Assembly (NCBI GenBank): GCA_900660155.1
Contig: CABFPE010000044.1
Span: 1,565,706 to 1,620,129 of the forward strand
DNA: 54,424 nt
DNA from: Hofstenia miamia
Lineage: Eukaryota > Xenacoelomorpha > Acoela > Hofsteniidae
Direction: 5' to 3'
Shown: piece after piece, positions 1 to 10,331 of the stretch
Position numbering within the stretch: position 1 is the first letter of the stretch
How the letters are laid out: every line of letters begins with the position of its first letter
Translations under genes and position numbers: made by a program
Notes under the pieces: model-generated
What the model saw: the letters and a program-made list of their open reading frames with translations, nothing else
Database searches by the model: none
What the model was told of the DNA's origin: nothing

Positions 1-280
1 GTTGCATGTTTAAACATTGTTACAACAAACACGCTCTAAGTGAAATTTGTCATCAAAAATATCACTTTGCCTAAATTCTAAAAATCAAGAATTCACACTT
101 TGGTCTGAACAAATTGTCTAAAAAATTAATTTGCTCATTTTAGTTTTGTCAAAAATATTTCGTCGCTAGATGGCGTCCAATAGAATCACTTCATCTCCAT
201 GTGGTAAATAGTAATGGGGTGTTACGAGAACTTCAGGGTGTCCCATTGGGACGTCCTTGTACCCATCTTAACTACTGTCA
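1..280. other. No gene recognised at left edge
   Basis: I see no coding frame or repeat signature I can name here. The last part may belong to the gypsy pol that becomes recognisable at about position 281, since copy-to-copy similarity with the second gypsy element fades out rather than ending sharply. Confidence 0.4.
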
Positions 281-2308
281 CTCATTTTGATACTTCAAAG
301 CAAAAGCGAAGTTTTTAATTACATGACAATAAGTGTGGGGCAAGCCATCAGTGAAGAACATGCTATTGAGGTGAAACAGGATAAGCTGATTTGATTACCC
401 GTTCACTGGGTTCTGGAAAACCTCAAATCAGAATACAAGAAAATTCTAAAGGATCTCATCAAGAGTGGGATAATTCAGGGAAGTAACAGTCCCTATGCTG
501 CCCCCACAGTGTTTATTCGACAAGGAGAAAAATACAGGTTATGTATTGATTTTCGAAAATTAAACGATATCACGATCAAAGACGCTTATCCGCTGCCTCA
601 AATCGAAGACCTTTTATAAGATGCTAGTAAATATAAGATTTTCTCCTGCCTGGATCTTTGCATAGCTTACTGGCAGGTGCTGATGCGTCAGTCCGACATT
701 CAAAAGACCGCATTCATTACACCATATGGCCTATATGAATGGAAATATATGGCTTTCAGCTTATGTAATGCCCCTGCAACTTTTCAGCTTTATGTGACCA
801 AAGTTCTGACCAACCAGTCCAATATTCTCAAACCCGGTATTTCGGCATATATTGACGACATCCTTGTCATGAGTAATACTTTTGATGAACATCTTGAAAA
901 ATTGAACCAGACTTTGGAACTGTTGCAGAAAGCCAGACTTAAGGTGAATGGAAATAAATGCTCTCTGGCACAACTTAAAGTTACGTTTCTTGGCAGAGTG
1001 ATAGAACATGGAAGAATCTCAATCAAAACCAATGCTAAGCAATTTCTAGAGAAGATTGAGACACCCCGGAGCCGAAAAGATGTGCAGAGGTTAATGGGAT
1101 TTCTAAATTACTACAGAATGTTTATCCCAGATTTGGCTGAAAAAACAAAATCTATAACTCAACTACTCAAGAAATCTCATGAGTTCAGATGGACTTGGAC
1201 TGAACAGGAAGCTTTAGAAGGGATCAAAGTCGAGTTACAAAAAATACCTTCTCTGAATACCCCAGACTACAACAAAGATTTTATCGTGGACTGCGACGCA
1301 AGCACTGTAGCCATCAGCAGGGTACTCAGCCAGGAAATAAATGGAATCGAAAGCCCAGTGCAATATTTTAGCAGGAAACTACGAGCTGCTCAAAGGAATT
1401 ACAGCGTGACCAAATGTGAAATGCTAGCACTAGTGGAGTCACTCAAAAAATTCCGATATTTCATCTTAGGCCAAAAGTTCATTGTACGCACGGATAACAG
1501 CGCGCTAGCCTGGCTCAAGAAATTTTCAGGGGATAAGTCTAACATAGTCGCCAGATGGATAGAGTACTTGAATGATTTTTCCTTTTCAATAAAACACCAC
1601 CCTGGACGCTTACACTTGAACGCCAACTACTGGACAGCATTGCCAAGCTATGAAAGGGATTTAAAAAAGCCAGCTGGAGAGAAGATCCCATTCGCATTTA
1701 TACCACACACAGAATATGAATTGATTCCTGAAATAAATGCTGATCAAAATGGGAAAGAAATCCTACCAATCTTAATCCGCGAAGAAATATCTGAAGAAGA
1801 GATTATTAAACATCAGCAAAATGATCTCACACTCTCTGATATTATGAAAAGGATGAAGGACCCCTTCCATCCCCTCTCACCGACCACTATTAGATATTGC
1901 AATTGCTACAACTGGAAAATGACAGAAAACAGACTACTATATGTGAAGAGTTGAAATAATCACCTTGTGATTCCAGAATATTTCAAAAGAGACTTGGTAA
2001 GGAGGGTTCACGAATGGGGTCATTTAGGGATCATCCACACTGAGAAGACCTTTAACTCTCGTTATGTTACTATTGGCATTTGAGCAGTGGTGCAGGATGT
2101 AATAGACAAATGTGGGAAGTGTTTACTAAACAACTCCTCTCATTTCCCTGAACACAGGGCTGAATTGGAGTGTCACACAGCCAATACCCCAAATGAGATC
2201 ATACATATGGACTTGGAACAATGGGAAGGTGAACTAGCAATGGAAATGGTGATGGCCACTCAACGTATAGTCTCAGGTCCTACTCTCCACCTACTGCCAC
2301 CAAATTAA
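281..2308 (+). pseudogene. Ty3/gypsy pol remnant (RT, RNase H, integrase start)
   Basis: Broken polyprotein of a Ty3/gypsy LTR retrotransposon. In order it shows the protease-RT linker (about 281-400), reverse transcriptase with the catalytic YIDD at 848-859, RNase H (about 1270-1530, with TDNSALAWL) and the integrase zinc-binding region (CGKC near 2108). The integrase core is mostly missing: the frame jumps from the first catalytic-Asp region (HMDLEQ, near 2206) to a short tail. In-frame stops lie near 394 (TGA), at 617-619 (TAA) and at 1952-1954 (TGA), and there is a frameshift near 2070. The longest uninterrupted stretch is 677-1954. It ends just before a polypurine tract and an LTR. The second gypsy copy (28.4-32.7 kb, minus strand) is the same family. 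It cannot encode an active enzyme as it stands. Confidence 0.9.
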
Positions 2309-2316
2309 TTTGAGCA

Positions 2317-2326
2317 AAGGGGGGCA
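2317..2326 (+). other. Polypurine tract of gypsy element
   Basis: A purine run ending in six G then CA sits directly before the LTR start TGTAGAGTC. This is the expected plus-strand priming site at the 3' end of an LTR retrotransposon internal region. Confidence 0.6.
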
Positions 2327-2691
2327 TGTAGAGTCACTCAGGGAAACTTTAGTGATTATTATTGATTATTATCTATTGTTGTAATAACGTCATGATGAAG
2401 TAAAAGTTATTTTGAGCTTAAGTTTACGAAATCTAGTTATGTCCCCTTGATGGTGCTAAACGTGTTGCTCAAATTGAATTTGATTTGCGAGGGAAACAAT
2501 AACATGAATAGCTAATGATTAACTGTGATTGTAAACTAAGACAGGTAGTTATTTATTATTTTGAAAGTGTATAAATTGAGAAACACTGTTGAGAAAGGTC
2601 ATAAGATTTTATCTAGCTTCAATTACTGTTCACTTTTCTCTCCATTATTTTGTTTAGTATTATTTTTATTATGAAAATAATTGCTTAAGCT
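2327..2691 (+). repeat. Gypsy LTR, copy A
   Basis: About 365 bp between the polypurine tract and a primer-binding-site-like sequence. It begins TGTAGAG and contains a TATA-like box at 2570-2576. The segments around 2412-2690 recur, diverged, at 4864-5135 and partly at 5352-5563. It is flanked by a polypurine tract on the left and a PBS on the right, the arrangement expected of an LTR shared by two tandem elements, not of a simple terminal LTR. Confidence 0.65.
2570..2576 (+). promoter_or_regulatory. TATA-like box in LTR A
   Basis: TATAAAT followed by TGAG. The aligned LTR copies keep it: TATAAATA at 5009-5016 and ATAAATAG at 5426-5433. This is the likely core promoter of the retroelement family. 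Confidence 0.5.
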
Positions 2692-3250
2692 TGGTGACAA
2701 TTTGGGAGTGCTTTCTTAAAGTACAGGGCGACACGTAGCTCCTGGCAATCGACAGATCTTCCCAGCCCAAATTGTGGACTCATTAAGTTATGGCTACGGA
2801 TATGGCTAAGGAAATAATAAATCTCTTGTTCAATGTTCAACACGTACATGCACTTATATTTTATGACACTGTGATGATACCATGCCATTGGCTAACACGA
2901 ATGTCTGGTAATTACAGACTATTATTTAGTGAGCTGAGAACTAACAATGAAAATGAGATGTTTATTTTGTTTATGAGATAGAAATTAATAAGTGAGACAA
3001 ATAGGGTAGCACCATGCACTAAGTCGAGCACTAAACTGTTCATGAAGACTTCGCTTCGGCTGGAAGCCATGTGAGTTGGTCATCTTGGAGTTACCTAAAG
3101 TATCGATTACTTGGATGAATTACCAATGTTTATATTAGTATTGTTTTCTCTTTATCTGCTTTCCCCAGGAATCAGAGCTGTTGTATTTCTATGCTAAACC
3201 TTCTGCAGAGTCAAATAGTTTTCTATTATAATTACAGCTCACAATTCTAC
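2692..3250 (+). repeat. Gypsy 5' leader, copy A, with primer-binding site
   Basis: Starts with TGGTGACAATTTGGGAG (2692-2708), which begins with the TGG expected of a PBS that pairs with tRNA CCA ends. The following 500 bp recur in diverged form after the other LTR copies (from about 5136, 5564 and 6080), including the segment around GAGACAAATAGGRTAGCAC and the stretch near 3170-3240. No reading frame of note. Confidence 0.55.
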
Positions 3251-3478
3251 ACTATGAGCAATTTATTCTTCTACACCATTTAGAGAAAACTGCAGTAATG
3301 ACCTCTATTATAAGGAAGAAGTTACAGTTAAAGAAGATGCCATACCACAAAATGCTAGAGTTGTTTTCTTGCTTGACTGTGATTAAAAAACAGTTGCTAT
3401 CAGTGGCTACTTTGGTCCAATGAAAGACAGAAGAATCAATCAATGCAATAAACTGTGAAACTTCAAAGAGCAATATGG
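3250..3478 (-). other. Exon-like minus-strand segment, unknown protein
   Basis: Open for about 75 codons on the minus strand, reading into FEVSQFIALIDSSVFHWTKV and on to SSILWYGIFFN before a possible donor (GTAACT). A modest AG acceptor precedes it near 3480. The plus strand also has an open reading here with a stop at 3423, so the coding strand is not settled. I do not recognise the family. It is listed because several similar protein-like segments follow on the same strand up to 10.2 kb. Confidence 0.3.
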
Positions 3479-3579
3479 CTTAATAATTTAGACATGCTAG
3501 CTATAACATCAAATATCAAAAAATTCCAACTTTTCCTGATTGACTGTAAATTCTGTGTTTCTATATGTTGTGGTCAGGG

Positions 3580-3798
3580 TTACTGTACCAGTAATTGGAC
3601 TGAATGGTAGATGATACCAGGTCTGCACCTTACTCCTGAATTTGCACTATTAAGGTCAGCTCTTGATTTATGCCCAGTAATGGATACAGAAATGCTGCAT
3701 ACAATGCTGTTTAGAGCTAATGGTTCTATTTGGATGTACTTTTGGGCTATATATTCAGCCACTGCAGACCTTGCATCAATTGGAATGCATACATTAGG
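3580..3798 (-). other. Exon-like minus-strand segment, unknown protein
   Basis: About 73 codons open on the minus strand, with a natural-looking composition and three cysteines (PNVCIPIDARSAVAEYIAQK at the start, SANSGVRCRPGIIYHS near the end). A stop closes it at 3580-3582; a GTACAG donor just before the stop would allow splicing. The plus strand is open too, but is rich in Met and Trp as a reverse shadow often is. No family recognised. Confidence 0.35.
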
Positions 3799-4649
3799 TA
3801 ATTAGCTAAATATATGATTCTACTTTGCTAAATATGTATTATCAATTGACATGTTTCCTTGTAAATCTGGATTAAGATTTGTGTAAGTGTATAACAAACT
3901 ATATTAAATCTATAATTATTATCTACCTGATTAACAATTACAAATTGTTCTCACTTTGAATATCATCAATTCCCTTAATTTTACAAATAAAATATGTTTA
4001 GCACAAATTGCTTAGTATTTTGTGCAAAGTGTTTATTTCTAATTTTGATGATATGATTTTTTATTTCAATTGTACTTTGCGTTATTACAACCACAAGAAC
4101 AAGCACAACAGCAAGACTTTATTCACCTTTACAGCAGTTAAAAACAGACAAAATTTAATAACAAAATACTTTAGCAAACAATAAATATTAATAAGCACTG
4201 AAAGAGCATTTACAATATTTAGGAAAACAACACAGATTATCAAAATTAAGATGCTGAACAAAAAAAGACAAGATTAAGAAGTAGAGAGAGAGGACTTGAA
4301 TTTTGAAGAAGATAAGAAAAGTTCTAAGTGATCAGTAATCAGGTAATTAGCAATAGGAATAATGTGATTGAAGAAAGAATTTTGTGAGCAAGCTTTGCAG
4401 GTGTGAGGTTGATGAAAGATAACAGATGAATGAGAACATGTAAAATGAGAAAGAACTAATTTTAATCATAGAAAGAACTAATGTAATCATAGGGATCAAG
4501 TTCATATTCTTCTTACTATAGAGTAGCAGAAAAGAAGATCAAGAACTTAAAGCTGAAGAACAAGACATAATAAATTAAGAGACAGTAGGGCCAATTTGAA
4601 AAGGGTTTACTTTCAGTTTATCAAGGAAATTACTTCATGATATTACTGC
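3799..4649. other. AT-rich stretch, no feature seen
   Basis: Non-coding AT-rich DNA with A/G-rich patches around 4260-4450. I see no frame longer than chance, no inverted termini and no tandem repeat. CpG is almost absent. Confidence 0.4.
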
Positions 4650-4835
4650 TTATAAAAAAATTCTTGCTTTTTCAATGTGCCTAGCTTTCAAATTTACAAA
4701 TCTTGGGCAGCATGCAACTTCACTGAAATCATGTACTCTGATAAAAATGTTGCTAGAACATTGTAGAGTTACTTGGGGACTTCTTGCAAATTTTATTGTG
4801 ATTTCTATTTTATTCTTATTTTGTAATTCATGTGA
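4650..4835 (-). other. Exon-like minus-strand segment, unknown protein
   Basis: Sixty codons open on the minus strand, closing with TAA at 4650-4652. Cysteines and mixed polar/hydrophobic residues give it the look of an extracellular domain (QVTLQCSSNIFIRVHDF, then EVACCPRFVNLKARHIEKAR). Its splice sites are unclear. I cannot name the family. It may join the other minus-strand segments between 3.25 and 10.2 kb. Confidence 0.4.
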
Positions 4836-4863
4836 TTACTTCACCTTGATGTCATCTCCTTAT

Positions 4864-5135
4864 TTTTGAGCTTATTTTAAGATGCTATAATTATGTCCCC
4901 TCAAGACTGTGATATGTGTGTTTTGTTGCTCAATTGAATTTACAAGGGAAACAAGATTGTATGATTTTGTGAGTTGTAAACAAGGGCAGGTAATAATTTG
5001 AAACTATGTATAAATAGAGCACAAAATGCAGCAAACAAGCAATAGAGTTTATCTTACCTCAACTGTGTTCAACTCTCTAAAACATATACATTTTTCTTAT
5101 TCAAAATATTTTATGATAATGATTGTCTAAGTCAC
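4864..5135 (+). repeat. Gypsy LTR, copy B (diverged)
   Basis: Aligns by eye with 2412-2690 of LTR A: TTTTGAGCTTA at the start, TATGTCCCCT, GGGAAACAA and a TATA box at 5009-5016. The outer 5' end of the LTR is missing or unrecognisable. Confidence 0.55.
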
Positions 5136-5350
5136 AGCAACAATTTGGGAGTTACTGTTAACTGCAAACTGATTCAACTCATGGCTTTCAGACAGTTAGT
5201 AGCCCAAATCATGGACTGTATTAGGTTATGGCTACATATAGGAAAGATAAGACATTTGTTTGATTCCAAAATGCACTAATAGCATTATTACACTGTGATG
5301 ATATTATACTGTTGGTTAACATGAATGCACATCAATTATGTGCTATTTAA
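5136..5350 (+). repeat. Gypsy leader, copy B
   Basis: Begins AGCAACAATTTGGGAG, matching the PBS region of copy A, and continues with the shared GTTATGGCTAC and CACTGTGATGATA segments before breaking off. Confidence 0.5.
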
Positions 5351-5351
5351 T

Positions 5352-5563
5352 AATAATTGCTCATTTAATTTGCAAGGGAAACAAGCTAACTTTTGTAAAA
5401 TGGTAAATATTTACCTTTTCTTGTAATAAATAGGGAGCTCAATTGTAATCAAATGTCAAATAAATTTTGTTCTCACTGGATAACATTTGCTCTTTTATTA
5501 TTTTATTATTTACTAATTTTTTTAGGTTTGGTATGAATTTTATAATAATGCAATTGTATGATC
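5352..5563 (+). repeat. Gypsy LTR, copy C (truncated)
   Basis: Short version of the same LTR: GCTCATTTAATTTGCAAGGG corresponds to the middle of copies A and B, followed by an ATAAATAG box at 5426-5433. Confidence 0.45.
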
Positions 5564-5990
5564 TGGTGATAATGTGGGAGGACCTCCACTGTGCCTGAGG
5601 CAATAACTCACTCCATGACAGATGTGAGTCCATATTGTGGTCACTTTAGACTATGTATAGGCATAGGAAATAAAAAAACTACTACATCTATCAATTGAAC
5701 ATGCACAAACTATCACACAATATGAATATACTATGCCATTGGCAAACACTAATACTTGGTAACTACATGTTTATTACTATCTTATTACATGAGCTAAGTA
5801 GATAAACCCAGAGACAAATTATTTGTATTGAGCTAGAAATTACAACTTGAGACACACAATTAGCATCTTGGATTTGTAAGGATGGATTCTAAAGGCTTGG
5901 CTTCAGCAAGATGCTGTGTGAATTTGTTGCTACTTTAACCATCTTGGAATTACTATTTTCTACAATGAAATTGGCGAATTACAGATCTTC
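5564..5990 (+). repeat. Gypsy leader, copy C
   Basis: Begins TGGTGATAATGTGGGAG (5564-5580), aligning with the PBS region of copy A, then follows the copy A leader through the CATGCCATTGGC-like and CATCTTGGA-like blocks. Confidence 0.5.
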
Positions 5991-6079
5991 ATTTGTTTTG
6001 TTAGAGAGTGAGTTGCTCTCAGGGATGGTAATCTTCTGCAACCTTCATACCACTTGAGCTGCTAGAATCACCCTGTGAT

Positions 6080-6430
6080 TCTACAATAGTGAGCTGAGAG
6101 ATAAGAACTACATTGAGACTTTTTTATTTGTAATGAGCTAGAAAATAAAAAATGAGACAAATAGGATAGCACTGCACACTCAAATCAAGAACTACCTTAA
6201 CCTCAGGTAGCACTTTGGCTGGAAGCTCTATGATTTGGTCATCCTGGATGTTTTCTCAAACAGTTACAAGTTACAATGGATGAATTACCCATGTTTGTTA
6301 GATCTATTATTGTTATTTCATTAGAATTGTGGCTGCTCTATTGAGGTCACTTTTGCAACCTTCTGCCAATTCAATTAGTTCCTTAGTAACACCACTATAC
6401 TCCCCAGCCACCAATTCTACAAAGAAAACA
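6080..6430 (+). repeat. Gypsy leader, copy D (partial)
   Basis: Fourth partial copy: GAGACAAATAGGATAGCAC matches the copy A block near 2994, and 6225-6420 tracks 3060-3245. No LTR is visible in front of it. Confidence 0.45.
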
Positions 6431-6515
6431 ATATCCAATGTACTGTGAATTACTCATTACTATACTAACTCAGGTGGTGAATTTCAAAATCTACTGACAT
6501 TTGGTCAGGTCAACA

Positions 6516-7175
6516 TCCCAGATAACAATTTAAAGTCATAACAACATTGTTTTGTGTTGCAATGTGGTTGTCTTATGTATCAAAAAAAAGTTATTTTAAC
6601 ATTGAAAATAGTACCATTTCATTAGTCAAAACAAAATTGCTTCAACAATGTCACATTAGGTTGCTTTTTGGTTGTTTTTTATGAATAGAAAAGCAATATT
6701 TTGAATTTGTAACAACTTTGTTTAATGTTGTCCATGATTGTTTTAGCATTACATTTATATGTATTTCATCACATTTATATTATTACTTTGTTCAAACTTT
6801 GCTGTTTAAAGAAACACAATCCCAACAAATGGCAAAACAATATCTTTGAGGTACTGTGAAGCACATTCAAATTAAACATTTTTTATAAATTTGAATGGAT
6901 GTCTTGTTTATAAATGATAACAATAAGCTGAATTTAAAATTTTAATATTTAGTACAATTTTGAAATTGTATTTTCTTAAATCAAGAAAAATCTCTACTGC
7001 TCAAATGTAACTCTTTTATATAACAGTTAATTTCAAGGTGTCCAAATATTAATGAATAAAGTATTTTGAAAATCCAGTTTCCAAGTATATTATAATTTTT
7101 CACAAATTTAAAATTTTAAAAAAGCTTTTCACAATTCCCTTCTTTATATTAATAGGATCTAGTAATTAACATAAT
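6516..7175 (+). mobile_element. TIR element family 1, copy a (right end lost)
   Basis: Starts CCCAGATAACAATTTAAAG and follows copy b (7838-8656) for about 650 bp, including AGGTTGCTTTTTGGTTGTTT and the later TCAAGGTGTCCAAATATT block. The right inverted terminus is not present. No coding capacity. Confidence 0.6.
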
Positions 7176-7372
7176 GAAGTCAGCTGAATCCTAGATTATT
7201 TCAGTGATATTCCTTGAACATGATTTACCTTGTAAGTCAATCAAATTGGAGACAACAATTTTTAAAATATGTATTATAAACTTTCAATGCTAAAATGGAA
7301 TAAAAATATTAATTATAGTTATATATATTAAATAACTTTGCTTAAAATTTTCTAAATCATTAAAAAATTTGG

Positions 7373-7440
7373 TGAGCAGTAGTGTAATGGTAACACTCCT
7401 ACATTTGTAGAGGAATGTTAGTTCAATTCTAGCCTGTTCA
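7373..7440 (+). other. tRNA-like cloverleaf (pseudogene or SINE head)
   Basis: A 7-bp acceptor stem (TGAGCAG with CTGTTCA, one G-T pair), a D arm with GTGT/ACAC around AATGGTAA, and a perfect T arm (GTTAG-TTCAATT-CTAGC). Box A-like TAGTGTAATGG and box B-like GTTCAATTC are present. The anticodon stem folds only with a bulge; the loop would read TTG. The imperfect anticodon arm and AT-rich stems argue for a tRNA pseudogene or tRNA-derived SINE rather than a working tRNA. Confidence 0.45.
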
Positions 7441-7837
7441 TGTTAAATTAGTAAAATAGAATGCTATATTTATGAAGATGGTTTATTAAAGACTAAAATA
7501 ATTCAAAACAAAACTTTCTATTGTACAGCATATTTAAACCATTTTATGCATTTGAAATCATGAATTGTTAATTTAGATACAAATGGCTCCAACTTTTATG
7601 ATAATTCTTAAAATTTCCTTATTTTAATTTATATAATTAAGATTAAATCTAGAAATTATATGCTAACTTCATATTTGCAATGCAACAATGAGGAAGAGTT
7701 GGGCTCTTCTATGATACCCCAACCTTTGAGTGGATAATAAGATTTGTATCTGTGGACCAGGAATCCTCTGTAATATATAATAGTTATTCTCCATAACAGA
7801 TAGACTCAGTAGGATTTAAATCTATATTTTTCCATCT

Positions 7838-8656
7838 ACCCAGATAACAATTTAAGGGCTAAACAACGTTGTTTTGGTTGTTATGTGGTTGTTTTATGTG
7901 TCAAAAACAATGTTGTTTTAATGTTGAAATGGTACCATTTCATTGGTCAAAACAACGTTGCTTCAACAACATCACATTAGGTTGCTTTTTGGTTATTTTT
8001 TATGAATGAAACAGCTATATTTTGAGGGTGTAACAATGTTGTTTTATGTTGTCACATTATTGTTTTAGAATTACTTTCATATGCAAAATAAATTTTTATA
8101 TTTCTAAGCTGTTCAAACATTATTGTTAAAACAAACAAGCCCAACAAAGGCCAGACCTCTATCTTTGAGATACTGTCAAGCATATTCAATACAAACATTT
8201 GCTAAAGCTGTAAATGAATGTCTTGTATATAAATGATAACAATGAGCATAAAAATCTGCCAAATTTAACTCAAATTTAAAAATCTAAAATTAAGAACAAT
8301 TTTGAAATAGTACTTTCTTAAGTCTTGAAAAATCTCTTCAGCTCAATTGTAACTTATGTTATTTAACAGTCAATATCAAGGTGTCCAAATATTCATGAAT
8401 AAATTATTTTGAAAATTCACTTAACTGGTACATTATAATTGTTCACAAATTAAAAATTTCAAAAAATGGTTTTGCAAATCCTTTTTTATATAAAATGATC
8501 TAGTAGTAAAATAACAAAGTGAGTTTTATTTGTAAGCATCTGCTCACTGATTATTTATTACTAAAGTTGTTATTATGATGTTAGTGGTTGCTGCCACAAC
8601 CAAAAGAATGAAACAACTATAAACAATGCAAAAACAATCAAAATTGCTATCTGGGT
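7838..8656 (+). mobile_element. TIR element family 1, copy b (complete, 819 bp)
   Basis: Both ends are present: ACCCAGATAACAATTT on the left and AAATTGCTATCTGGGT on the right, inverted repeats of at least 16 bp with one mismatch. The interior is non-coding and holds AACAACGTTGTT-like palindromic words. Copies a (6516) and c (38175) belong to the same family. I cannot assign a superfamily because the target duplication is unclear. Confidence 0.75.
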
Positions 8657-8687
8657 AACAGATAGCTGTGTTTAACTTACACTCACT

Positions 8688-8848
8688 AAGTATTTTCCAT
8701 CTGCTTTCATGGATTTATCACATGACACCAATACATTCTGAAATTGTATATATACATTATTAAGAACAGTGATTGTCTTCAAAGAATTTAAACTATTATC
8801 CATGTTCAGAGATTCAAACAATTTAAGAAGAGTATTCTTCACTTGCAG
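8688..8848 (-). other. Exon-like minus-strand segment with good splice sites
   Basis: On the minus strand a pyrimidine-rich acceptor ending CTGCAG precedes GTGAAGAATACTC and an open stretch of about 53 codons (KNTLLKLFESLNMDN, then KTITVLNNVYIQF), ending at a GTGAGT or GTAAGT donor. Acceptor, open frame and donor together make this the most exon-like piece in the series. The protein family is not recognised. Confidence 0.45.
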
Positions 8849-9206
8849 ACAATTAAATAATTGGCATGAGTACATATTATGTTCATCAGACAGTTTGCCA
8901 ACATGCTTCTAAAAGTTCCAGTTTCTGAAATATCTATGGAAAGGGCTTCTTATGCAATAACCTTATGAGGAAATCTGAGTGCTGAAAGTTTTGACAAATC
9001 TTTCTTCATTTGAAGTAATTTTGAAATAATTTTGAAGATGCTATGCCCTAAACAGGAAGCCAAATTAACTCTAATGTAGAGAATTGGTGTGAATTGTGCT
9101 AGGAAAATTGAATATATGTAATATCATTTCATGTCCTTAATTCCAGCTAATACAGCTAAATCTTAATGGATGCTGTATGCACCAAGTTTTGCTGTGTTCA
9201 GAAAAT

Positions 9207-9470
9207 TTTTCATCCCTGTTTATCAAATAGACCAGAAGAAATGCCACTGCTCACTGTCTGTCCATTAAAATCAAATATGCATTCATGACCATCAACACCC
9301 TGATGTGTACAAATGTAATCAGTAGGTCTGGGACTAAGTAAAGAGACATTGATATTACTCAGTAACAAACATGGGAGGCTGACTTTACTAGGACGGCTTA
9401 GGTGCTTACATTGAAAAGGCATTTCATAAAAAATATGTTTAGATTTATGAATCAATTTTATGTTTGCCAT
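9207..9470 (-). other. Exon-like minus-strand segment, unknown protein
   Basis: About 86 codons open on the minus strand: FQCKHLSRPSKVSLPCLLL, then SPRPTDYICTHQGVDGHECI, with four cysteines and a TGA stop at 9210-9212. It looks like a cysteine-bearing secreted or extracellular domain. It could be a terminal exon or a separate relic. No match to any family I know. Confidence 0.4.
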
Positions 9471-9959
9471 TATTAATAAAAACTTCTAAAGGTTTGTTTG
9501 TGCTTCCTCCATGTGCTTTGATTTGAAACTTGTTTTGAGTATTTTAATTGAACAATAGGTGAACAGTTGTGAAATGGTATCACAAATATATTGAAAGATA
9601 TATATGTTTGTTTACAAAGGCTGAACATCTATTTTCTATTGGAATGAGTGTGCTGCATTTTGTTTCTAAGAACAAGTTTTTATATACCAGATTTTACCAA
9701 GGGGTAACAATTTCTTCATAGAATTAGTTTTTACATTTTATTTCAACCCCACCATCAATTTTCACAAGCAGCTGGTAAAAGTACAAGACTGGTTTATGCA
9801 AAAAGTCTATGAACATCCAAATATTGGGATTTGAAGGCAGAGCATGTGACAACAAAAAGTGCCATCACTTTAAATTGTTGTTTGTATTTAATGTGATTTG
9901 ATATTCACCACAGTGATGGCTTAAATGATTCCAACCAAATTGAATTAAAGAAACAAACT

Positions 9960-10125
9960 CTGTCAAATTATAAAATATTTTCCAAAATATATGAAATAAG
10001 GCACAAGTGATCCCCATTCTTCACTATCCAGAAGAGCAACTTCAATTACTTGAAAGGTTGGAATGATTTTTTTAGAGGAGGAAATGCCAAAGCCATCATA
10101 AATGTACTATGTGTCAAAATGATGG
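9960..10125 (-). other. Exon-like minus-strand segment, unknown protein
   Basis: After a CACATAG acceptor the minus strand reads YIYDGFGISSSKKIIPTFQV, continues IEVALLDSEEWGSLVPYF, and meets a TGA within 50 codons. No good donor follows. Immediately upstream on the same strand, 10175-10228 gives a second acceptor (TTTCTTTAG) and HSVIAMYKDVIFIFTNAK before a stop. Both look like real exons with damaged ends. Family unknown. Confidence 0.35.
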
Positions 10126-10331
10126 AATGCTTCAAAATAGAACAATAAATCCTACTCAATTGACAGCATTTATTTTGCATTGGTAAAAATGAAAATAACA
10201 TCTTTGTACATTGCAATTACAGAATGCTAAAGAAACATTATAAATATAGGCACTTTATTCAACAACATACATGTAAAATATTACTTTTTTGCCAAAGCAA
10301 TATTCATGTTGAAAATGGACGATATAAACTC

